From positions 1 to 5,427 of the forward strand of contig CABSMN010000101.1 in NCBI GenBank assembly GCA_902478765.1: a stretch of DNA of 5,427 nt. Direction: 5' to 3'. Each line of letters begins with the position of its first letter. Within the stretch, counting starts at the first letter, position 1. The DNA is from an uncultured Collinsella sp. (GTDB lineage: Bacteria; Actinomycetota; Coriobacteriia; Coriobacteriales; Coriobacteriaceae). Positions 1-5,138 of the stretch are shown in pieces. The notes under the pieces are model-generated. The model made no database searches. It saw only the letters and a program-made list of their open reading frames with translations, and had not been told where the DNA came from. Both the position numbers and the translations under genes were made by a program.

Positions 1-863
1 AGAATCGCGGCGACGAAGAGAAGCTCTACACGTTTATCGAGAAGGCCTGCAAGGCAGACCCGACCATGAGCATCGACCGCGACGAGGAGACTGGCCAGAC
101 CATTATCTCTGCCGTTGGTGAGGCACAGGTTTCGGTGCTGCTCAACCGTCTGGAGGACCGCACCAAGGTCGCCGCCAAGAGCGTGCCGATCCGCATTCCG
201 TATCGCGAGACCATCCGCCGCACGGCGAGCGCCCAGGGTCGCCACAAGAAGCAGACCGGCGGCGCCGGTCAGTACGGCGACTGCTGGCTGCGCGTCGAGC
301 CGCTCATTGGGTCCGACGGCACGAGCGACGGCTATGAGTTCGTGGACGAGGTCGTGGGCGGTCGCATTCCGCGCTCGCTGATTCCCGCCGTGGACAAGGG
401 CGTCCAGGAGACCATGAAGGACGGTATTATTGCCGGCTACCCGCTCACGGGCATTCGCGTCGCGGTGTACGACGGTTCGTATCACAGCGTCGACTCCAAC
501 GAGATAGCGTTCCGCGCGGCGGCTCGCATCGGCCTGCGCAAGGCATGCGCCGATGCCGATCCAGTGGTGCTGGAGCCTATCGAGGAAATCACGGTGACGA
601 TCCCCGAGAGCTACGCCGGCGCCGTGATGGGCGACATCTCGGCCTCGCGCGGTCGCGTGACGGGCATGGAGACCGATGAGCGCGGAGACACCGTGGTCAT
701 TGCCCAGGCGCCGCTGGCCGAGCTGACGGATTACTCGACGCGCCTGCGCTCCATCACGCGCGGCACAGGCGACTTTACCATGAAGCCCGCGGGCTATGAG
801 CAGGTGCCCTATGACGTTCAGGCCAAGCTGGTCGAGCGCTATGAGGAGGGCCGCGCCAAGTAG
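1..863 (+). CDS. Elongation factor G family GTPase (EF-G / EF-G2-like), C-terminal part, 5' truncated by window
   Basis: The frame is already open at base 3 and runs 286 residues to a TAG stop; the N-terminal GTPase domain lies outside the window. Visible parts are domain III (about residues 1-75, with DEETGQTIISAVGEAQVSVL), domain IV (about 76-205, with KKQTGGAGQYGD, GGRIPRSLIPAVDKG and the tip loop YDGSYHSVDSNE) and domain V (about 206-280, with VMGDISASRGRVTGME and STRLRSITRGTGDFTM). In this family domain IV reaches the ribosomal A site during GTP-driven translocation; the conserved tip histidine (visible residue 161) is present. The KKQTGG..GQYGD motif, and a terminator rather than tuf downstream, favour an EF-G paralogue (EF-G2/FusA2 type) over the str-operon fusA. 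That is inference, because the G domain is not visible. Membership of the EF-G family is nearly certain; the exact subfamily is not. Confidence 0.93.
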   Translation, partial: NRGDEEKLYTFIEKACKADPTMSIDRDEETGQTIISAVGEAQVSVLLNRLEDRTKVAAKSVPIRIPYRETIRRTASAQGRHKKQTGGAGQYGDCWLRVEPLIGSDGTSDGYEFVDEVVGGRIPRSLIPAVDKGVQETMKDGIIAGYPLTGIRVAVYDGSYHSVDSNEIAFRAAARIGLRKACADADPVVLEPIEEITVTIPESYAGAVMGDISASRGRVTGMETDERGDTVVIAQAPLAELTDYSTRLRSITRGTGDFTMKPAGYEQVPYDVQAKLVERYEEGRAK

Positions 864-899
864 CGCGTGGCGTTGCCTGCAACATGAATGCCGGTGCAA

Positions 900-933
900 G
901 GGCCGCTCTGGGCAATCCAGGGCGGCCCTTTTT
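900..933 (+). terminator. Rho-independent terminator of the EF-G-like gene
   Basis: GGGCCGC (900-906) pairs with GCGGCCC (922-928). The stem continues inward through a T-G wobble and CTGG (908-911) with CCAG (917-920), giving 12 bp around a 5-nt loop (912-916). Five T residues follow immediately (929-933). It begins 37 bases after the EF-G stop. On the opposite strand the stem is followed only by CTTGC, so it would be a poor terminator for the converging nuclease gene. Confidence 0.95.
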
Positions 934-992
934 GATCCCTGGGGGACGGAGGAAAACGGATCATTTTAGGTTTTGGGGCAGCTTGGTCGGCC

Positions 993-1976
993 CTAGTCCC
1001 CCGAGGCCTGATTGCGGCCGGTGGCGTAGTCGATCTGCACATGCGGCTGCAGGTTGTAGCAGTACACGTGGAAGCACAGGGTCTTGCCGTGGTCCTCGAC
1101 CGATTGCGCCTCAAGTCGCACGCCACGGCAGACAAGTTCCTCTTCGTTGTACATGGGCGTGACGCGGTAGAGCACATGGTTGCCTGTGTCGTGGATGTAG
1201 TCGAGGATCTGCTCTTCAAACGGCAGCATGCCCGTTTCGTTGAGATAGCGTGTGCCGGTGAGGAGATTCTTGCGGTTGGCGTTTTCGCCGCAGAGCGACC
1301 AGGCGATGAGGTGACAGCGGTTGTAGAGGCTCTGGCCCGGAATAAAGTCGTAGCGCTGCTGGCGCCATCCAGCGGGATGAATACGCGAGATATCGCCGCG
1401 CTCGCCTTGACCGAGTGATTCGGGGCCCACGCAGGCAAGCGCTTTGCGGGTGCGGCCCAGGCTGTCGAGCTTGGAGAACTTCTTAAAGCAACCCTCTTCT
1501 GTAGCGCGCTCGTATTCATCGAGTGTGAATGATGGCGTGCCGAGCGGGTGCGTGCTGTCGGCGCGAAGGGCAACATAGGGGTTGCCGGCGTAGTCGGGAA
1601 TGCTGCTGAGATAAACACCGCGGGCGCGGTTGAGGTCGGGGTTTTCGACCTCGTCGATGGGGGTGGCGGCGCTGTCCGCGGAAGCGCCGTCGCCGGTGTC
1701 GGTTGCGGCGGAATCGGAGCCATCGCCAGAGTCTTGGCTATTTTGAGAGTCCGAGGAGCTCGCTGTTCCCGATTCGAGTCGGGCAACCAGGTCCGCCTCG
1801 TCGTCGGTGCGGCTGGGACTCTCGTCTTGCTTCTCGGCCAGAGCCGCTGCCTGCTCATCGCTTTGCGGCGACAACAGCTTGGGCGCTCCATCGAGTGACC
1901 CTGTGAACAGCGCAAACCCCAGCACCACGGCGGTGCCGATGGAAAGTACTTGCTTGTAGGCGGACTTGCGCGACAT
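993..1976 (-). CDS. DNA/RNA non-specific endonuclease, exported or membrane-anchored (EndA/DNA-entry nuclease type)
   Basis: 327 residues. The N-terminus has basic residues (RK, K8) and a hydrophobic stretch at 10-26 (VLSIGTAVVLGFALFTG), a signal peptide or uncleaved anchor with no lipobox cysteine. Residues about 37-110 are a low-complexity acidic linker rich in Ser, Asp, Ala and Glu. The catalytic domain is about 113-320: LYNRCHLIAWSLCGEN (217-232) carries the presumed general-base His222, followed by NLLTGTRYLNETGMLPFE (237-254), TGNHVLYRVTP (264-274) and YNLQPHVQIDYATG (307-320). This matches the beta-beta-alpha-metal nucleases of the Endonuclea_NS_2 type, which cut DNA and RNA without sequence specificity using a metal held by an Asn (probably within 237-246). 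NRCH replaces the DRGH of EndA/NucA proteins. The start is supported by AGGAG (1982-1986) five bases upstream. The gene converges on the EF-G-like gene and follows lacI on the same strand. The biological role (nutrient scavenging, DNA processing, competition) cannot be told from sequence. Confidence 0.9.
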   Translation of the reverse strand: MSRKSAYKQVLSIGTAVVLGFALFTGSLDGAPKLLSPQSDEQAAALAEKQDESPSRTDDEADLVARLESGTASSSDSQNSQDSGDGSDSAATDTGDGASADSAATPIDEVENPDLNRARGVYLSSIPDYAGNPYVALRADSTHPLGTPSFTLDEYERATEEGCFKKFSKLDSLGRTRKALACVGPESLGQGERGDISRIHPAGWRQQRYDFIPGQSLYNRCHLIAWSLCGENANRKNLLTGTRYLNETGMLPFEEQILDYIHDTGNHVLYRVTPMYNEEELVCRGVRLEAQSVEDHGKTLCFHVYCYNLQPHVQIDYATGRNQASGD

Positions 1977-2061
1977 TGAGGCTCCTGGATGGATGGTTGG
2001 GAACCTACCAGTCTAGCAGGAGCCGGCAGGGGCCGTTCTGTCGAACAAATACTTAAGATTT

Positions 2062-2090
2062 GAGACAAACGCTACTGATTCATTTGTCCC
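2062..2090 (-). terminator. Hairpin after the lacI stop, possible weak terminator
   Basis: Read on the minus strand, GGGACAAATG (from 2090) pairs with CGTTTGTCTC (ending 2062): 10 bp including two G-U wobbles, with a 9-nt loop. The two wobble positions pair only in the minus-strand transcript, which suggests an RNA hairpin of the lacI message. It starts 5 bases after the lacI stop. The downstream bases are AAATCTT, not a U-tract, so termination may be weak, leaving readthrough into the nuclease gene possible. It could instead protect the mRNA end. Confidence 0.35.
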
Positions 2091-2095
2091 GCGGT

Positions 2096-3106
2096 CTAGA
2101 TCGAGGTGGAGTCGAGCCAGTTGAGCTTGCACTCGAGAATGCGCTGCTCGCCGGGTTCGCTGCTTCCGTCAAGTAGGGCGAGCAGCATCTCGGCTGCTTC
2201 GCGACCTTCTTGGTCGACGGGCTCGATGATGGTGGAGACGGTCGGTGTGGTGAGATTAGTCCAGTCTTCGCAGTTGAGTCCCAAAAGGCCGATTTGCTGC
2301 GGAAGCAGATGGGCCATTGGCTGGAGGGCCTTGTAGACACGGGGAAGTGCCCACTGATTTTGCACGAAGATAAGGGTTCGCTTGGCGGGATTGAACTTGA
2401 ATTTAAAGTATTCGGTGAGCTCGTTGATTGACGGCTTGTTGTGATCGATGGGAATCGCTTTGTAGAGCTGCCCGTTCGCTGCCAGCGCCTCGGCATACCC
2501 CTGAAAACGCTCCATGCGGGTGCGCATTTCGGTCATGTTGGCGGCAATGGAAAAGAAATCTTCGTAGCCGGCGTCGAGGAGTGCCTGTGTGGCGTTGTAC
2601 ACGCCGTCGTAAAGGTTGGTTTTGATCCAGCTGGTACCTGGGCTATAGATGGCCGCATCGAAAAAGACGACCGGCTTGCCGGCGCGTCTAATGCGGTCAT
2701 GCACGGCTTTGAAGTTTGCCGTGGGCTGGATGATAAAGCCATCGACGCCCAGCGAGAGCATCTTGTCGACGTACATGAGCTCGGTCTCGGGGTTAAAGTT
2801 GCTCGTGCAAACGACCGTCTGGTAGCCCGCGGGGAGCATGACCTGCTCCATGCCATTGAGAACGAGCCCCGCCCATTTGTTGGTGTTATCCAAAATGATG
2901 ATGGCAATGACGTGGGTTTGCTTGCCGGTGAGCGTCTGCGCTTGGGCGTTGGGAACGTATCCGAGTTCCTTAATGACGCGCGCGATTTTGTTCTGCGTCT
3001 TCTCGCTAAGCTTTTCTCGTTTGTCGTTGAGGTAATACGAGACGCTTGCCGTCGAGGTTCCCGCCTCTCGAGCGACGTCTGCGATCGTAACGCGCTGTTT
3101 TGCCAC
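2096..3106 (-). CDS. LacI/GalR-family transcriptional repressor
   Basis: 336 residues from a GTG start. The N-terminal helix-turn-helix is residues 6-28 (VTIADVAREAGTSTASVSYY then LND), followed by helix 3 and the hinge helix (about 30-61, ending YVPNAQAQTLTGKQ). The rest is a periplasmic-binding-protein-like effector domain, with strands at HVIAIIILDN (65-74), DGFIIQPTA (122-130), PVVFFDAA (145-152), TLIFVQNQ (244-251) and the family signature STIIEPVDQEGREAAEMLL (291-309). The length is normal for LacI proteins, which bind DNA as dimers and release it when a sugar or sugar phosphate binds. The GTG start is preferred over the ATG at 3142 because GGAAGGAG lies five bases before it and the protein then begins right at the HTH. 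It is divergent from the EIIBC gene, its likely target. The effector is unknown. Confidence 0.94.
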   Translation of the reverse strand: MAKQRVTIADVAREAGTSTASVSYYLNDKREKLSEKTQNKIARVIKELGYVPNAQAQTLTGKQTHVIAIIILDNTNKWAGLVLNGMEQVMLPAGYQTVVCTSNFNPETELMYVDKMLSLGVDGFIIQPTANFKAVHDRIRRAGKPVVFFDAAIYSPGTSWIKTNLYDGVYNATQALLDAGYEDFFSIAANMTEMRTRMERFQGYAEALAANGQLYKAIPIDHNKPSINELTEYFKFKFNPAKRTLIFVQNQWALPRVYKALQPMAHLLPQQIGLLGLNCEDWTNLTTPTVSTIIEPVDQEGREAAEMLLALLDGSSEPGEQRILECKLNWLDSTSI

Positions 3107-3111
3107 AGCGA

Positions 3112-3119
3112 CTCCTTCC
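3112..3119 (-). promoter_or_regulatory. Ribosome binding site that fixes the lacI GTG start
   Basis: GGAAGGAG on the minus strand, five bases before GTG (3106-3104). The in-frame ATG at 3142-3140 would make this site internal to the coding region and would add 12 residues ahead of the usual LacI N-terminus. Confidence 0.8.
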
Positions 3120-3327
3120 GACAGATGAGCATTTTCCAACATGATGACTTTGAGTCTTGGTGTGGGATGCGCTTCGGTGAGCGACCTTTTCCTTTTATAT
3201 GAGTATGCAACAAATGCGGTATACGGGTGGGGGCGAAATTTGTGGCCGGCATGCGCATCTGCCGTCTACCGAGAAAATCAAATACTTCTTGACTTTTGAA
3301 ATCGAGGATAAAATCGCAGGATTCATT

Positions 3328-3349
3328 TTTGGTTAAACGCATAACTAAA
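3328..3349. promoter_or_regulatory. Candidate LacI-family operator
   Basis: An imperfect palindrome with a central CG: GTTANNCGNNTAAC (3332-3345), extended outward by TTT (3328-3330) and AAA (3347-3349). Sixteen of 22 positions are symmetric. An even-symmetric palindrome with a central CpG is the usual form of LacI/GalR-family operators. It lies in the lacI-PTS divergent region upstream of the PTS gene. Only this one good copy was seen, so assignment to this repressor is inferred. Confidence 0.4.
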
Positions 3350-3391
3350 TAGCATAGCCAACGCTCTGACCTGCGCGTTTACCGAAATAAG

Positions 3392-3421
3392 CTGGCATTA
3401 AGAAAAACGAGCACCTATATT
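3392..3421 (+). promoter_or_regulatory. Candidate sigma-70-type promoter of the PTS operon
   Basis: CTGGCA (3392-3397, 4 of 6 to TTGACA) and TATATT (3416-3421, 5 of 6 to TATAAT) are separated by 18 bp. Transcription would begin near 3428, giving a leader of about 95 nt. A competing candidate, TTGACT (3289-3294) with TAAAAT (3309-3314), has an unfavourable 14-bp spacing. The choice is uncertain without mapped 5' ends. Confidence 0.35.
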
Positions 3422-3521
3422 GGTCTTGTCGAAAAGACAGCAAGTCCAAACGGCAGGGGATGCTCCGGAGGCCTCCGCAAACGGTGTCTTGCGCACGCAA
3501 CTCTATGAAAAGAGGGAAGCA

Positions 3522-4994
3522 ATGAAGATCGTAGGCGTTGCCGCCTGTACCGTGGGTATCGCCCACACGTATATGGCCCAGAAGGCGATTCAGGATGAAT
3601 GCGCCGCCCGTGGCATCGAGTGCAAAGTCGAGGCTCAGGGTGGTCTGGGTATCGAGAACGAGCTGACGCAGGAAGACGTGGATTCCGCCGACCTGGTGCT
3701 CGAGTCCGTCGACGTGGGTGTCGAGAACGAGGATCGTTTTGAGCAGAAGATGGCCGAGGGCAAGTTCCTCAAGGTCGGTACTTCCGATGTGATCGCCGAT
3801 CCGGTCAAGATTATCGACCAGGCCGTTGAGATCATTAAGGCGACGGGTGGCGCCGTTGACGCGCCCAAGGCCGAGGCCAAGGCAGAGAAGAAGGCCGTCT
3901 CCGCTGCCCCGCAGGCCCCGACGCCGGCGTCCAAGCAGTCCATCTTTGCCGATCCTGGCAAGATGCTGCTCAATGCGTTCAATACCGGCGTTTCCTATTT
4001 TATCCCCATCGTCGTTATCGGTGGCGTGTTCCTTGCCTTCTCGTTGGCATCCGGTACTGCCGGTGCTAGCGGCATGGAGGTCACCAACCCGTTGATGGTG
4101 AGCCTTAACACCATCGGCATGGCCGGCATCTCTATGATGATTCCGGTGCTTGCGGCATACATCTCCTACTCGATGGCCGGCAAGCCCGCACTTGCCCCTG
4201 GCTTCGTCCTGGGCTACTTGGTTAACAACGCCGTCGTCACCCCGAGCGGCAACAGCGTTTCGACCGGCTTCTTGGGTGCCATGATCATGGCGGTTATCTG
4301 CGGCTACTTTGTCCGCTGGATGAAGACCTGGAAGGTCAACAACACCATTCAGACCATCATGCCGATCTTGATCATCCCGATTCTGACCTCGCTCGTCCTG
4401 GGTATGGCCTACATCTACATCCTGGCCACGCCGCTTGGCTTTGTGATGGATTGGCTCACCAGCGTGCTCGGTAGCCTGCAGGGCGGCTCCGCCGTTGTCC
4501 TGGGCCTGGTCATTGGTGTTATGACCGCCTTCGATATGGGTGGCCCCATCAACAAGACCGCTTCGACCTTTACCATGGCCATCATGGCCTCCGGCATCTA
4601 CGGCCCCAACGGTATGTTCCGCGTCGCCGTCGCCATTCCCCCGATCGCCTGTGGTCTCGCCGCGCTCATCGCCAAGAACAAGTTCGATGACGCTGACCGT
4701 CAGATGGGCATCTCCGCGCTGTTCATGGGCTGCATCGGCATTACCGAGGGCGCTATCCCCTTCGCGGTCAAGGATCTTGGCCACACCCTGCCCGGCATCT
4801 GCATCGGCTCTGCCGTGGGCGCGGCGCTTGCCGCCTTCCAGGGCATCGACTGCTACGTTCCGCATGGTGGCTTTATCGTCGCCCTGGCCACCAACAACGT
4901 CGCGCTGTTCTGCCTGGACATCGTGATTGGCTCCTTGGTCGCCGCTGCAATCCTGATTGCCATGAAGCCCACGCTCGATAAGCAGGCCAAGTAA
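3522..4994 (+). CDS. PTS fructose-type permease, fused EIIB-EIIC components
   Basis: 490 residues. EIIB is about residues 1-104: VGVAACTVGIAHTYMAQ (4-20) carries the phosphoryl-accepting Cys9. An Ala/Lys/Pro-rich linker follows (about 110-139). EIIC is about 143-485 and has many hydrophobic membrane segments (for example 158-177, 202-219, 281-303, 322-336, 459-480), with the family motifs FDMGGPINKTASTF (337-350) and GITEGAIPFA (406-415). In this family EIIB receives phosphate from EIIA and passes it to the sugar as EIIC carries it through the inner membrane. No EIIA domain is fused, so it must come from another gene. ATG 3522 is chosen because GAGGG (3512-3516) lies five bases before it and the EIIB fold starts there. 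Its divergence from lacI and the GatZ/KbaZ-like gene downstream suggest a ketose or polyol substrate; fructose itself is not proven. Confidence 0.95.
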   Translation: MKIVGVAACTVGIAHTYMAQKAIQDECAARGIECKVEAQGGLGIENELTQEDVDSADLVLESVDVGVENEDRFEQKMAEGKFLKVGTSDVIADPVKIIDQAVEIIKATGGAVDAPKAEAKAEKKAVSAAPQAPTPASKQSIFADPGKMLLNAFNTGVSYFIPIVVIGGVFLAFSLASGTAGASGMEVTNPLMVSLNTIGMAGISMMIPVLAAYISYSMAGKPALAPGFVLGYLVNNAVVTPSGNSVSTGFLGAMIMAVICGYFVRWMKTWKVNNTIQTIMPILIIPILTSLVLGMAYIYILATPLGFVMDWLTSVLGSLQGGSAVVLGLVIGVMTAFDMGGPINKTASTFTMAIMASGIYGPNGMFRVAVAIPPIACGLAALIAKNKFDDADRQMGISALFMGCIGITEGAIPFAVKDLGHTLPGICIGSAVGAALAAFQGIDCYVPHGGFIVALATNNVALFCLDIVIGSLVAAAILIAMKPTLDKQAK

Positions 4995-5008
4995 ACCTTT
5001 AAGGACTC

Positions 5009-5069
5009 CGGTTGTGCGGAGGGATGGATTTGACTCCGCACAACCGCCCCTACACAACAAAATCCATCC
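5009..5069 (+). ncRNA. Candidate structured RNA element (pseudoknot or two-state hairpin) in the PTS-gatZ/kbaZ-like spacer
   Basis: Arm 1 (5009-5021, CGGTTGTGCGGAG) pairs perfectly with 5034-5046, giving 13 bp around a 12-nt loop. Loop bases GGATGGATTT (5022-5031) are exactly complementary to AAATCCATCC (5060-5069), an interlocked, pseudoknot-type arrangement. CTCCG upstream (5006-5010) duplicates the 3' arm sequence and could compete for CGGAG (5017-5021). There is no U-tract, so this is not an intrinsic terminator. It may be a cis-regulatory element, a processing or stability element, or a protein-binding site. I do not recognise it as a known riboswitch class. Confidence 0.55.
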
Positions 5070-5078
5070 GTACTGATA

Positions 5079-5124
5079 GGGCCCACATCTGGGTCCCAGG
5101 GAACTTTTGTCAAAAATCCTCTGG
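5079..5124 (+). promoter_or_regulatory. Two further short hairpins leading to the gatZ/kbaZ-like ribosome binding site
   Basis: GGGCCCA (5079-5085) pairs with TGGGTCC (5090-5096): 7 bp with one G-U and a 4-nt loop. Next, CAGGGA (5097-5102) and TTTT (5105-5108) can pair with AAAA (5112-5115), TCC (5117-5119) and CTG (5121-5123), with small internal interruptions. The second hairpin ends three bases before AAGGAG (5127-5132). These may influence ribosome access, but each is weak enough to be chance. Confidence 0.3.
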
Positions 5125-5138
5125 AAAAGGAGAACAAA

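Larger units (their letters stand above)
3107..3521. other. 415-bp divergent intergenic control region between lacI and the PTS gene
   Basis: No credible gene was seen on either strand. The region is more AT-rich than the flanking genes, especially 3270-3420, as expected for promoters. On the lacI side a minus-strand TATAAA (3194-3199) is a possible -10 box with no convincing -35, and GACTTTGAGTC (3146-3156) is a small palindrome in the lacI leader. Near the middle are two 11-12-nt tandem copies (3299-3309 and 3311-3322). On the PTS side lie the candidate operator at 3328-3349, the candidate promoter at 3392-3421 and a roughly 95-nt leader. That leader contains the 12-bp palindrome CGGAGGCCTCCG (3466-3477) and an inverted repeat CGCAA/TTGCG (3476-3480 and 3489-3493). 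Confidence 0.7.

Noticed and set aside
1..863. Tetracycline resistance ribosomal protection protein (TetM type) instead of EF-G
   Set aside because: Domains III-V match EF-G motifs (YDGSYHSVDSNE, MGDISASRGRVTGME) rather than the divergent TetM-type domain IV loops, and there is no mobile context.
993..1976. The nuclease as a toxin, phage or defence effector
   Set aside because: There is no adjacent immunity gene, secretion-system marker or phage gene. The domain layout fits ordinary exported non-specific nucleases.
2041..2057. LexA/SOS box upstream of the nuclease (TCGAAC half-site at 2041-2046)
   Set aside because: Only one half matches the actinobacterial TCGAAC-N4-GTTCGA consensus; the other half (ACTTAA) does not.
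839..2068. A 409-codon minus-strand frame overlapping the nuclease
   Set aside because: The translation is Pro/Ser/Thr/Arg-rich with no domain, and the nuclease in the other frame has clear family motifs, a signal segment and a ribosome binding site.
3107..3142. ATG at 3142 as the lacI start
   Set aside because: It would bury an excellent GGAAGGAG inside the coding region and extend the protein beyond the normal LacI N-terminus.
3420..3521. Upstream ATG at 3420 as the PTS start
   Set aside because: It would add 34 unconserved residues before the EIIB fold and overlaps the candidate -10 box. ATG 3522 has its own ribosome binding site.
5009..5050. The spacer hairpin as an intrinsic terminator of the PTS gene
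   Set aside because: The stem is followed by CCCCTACACAAC, with no run of T residues, so the downstream gene is probably cotranscribed.
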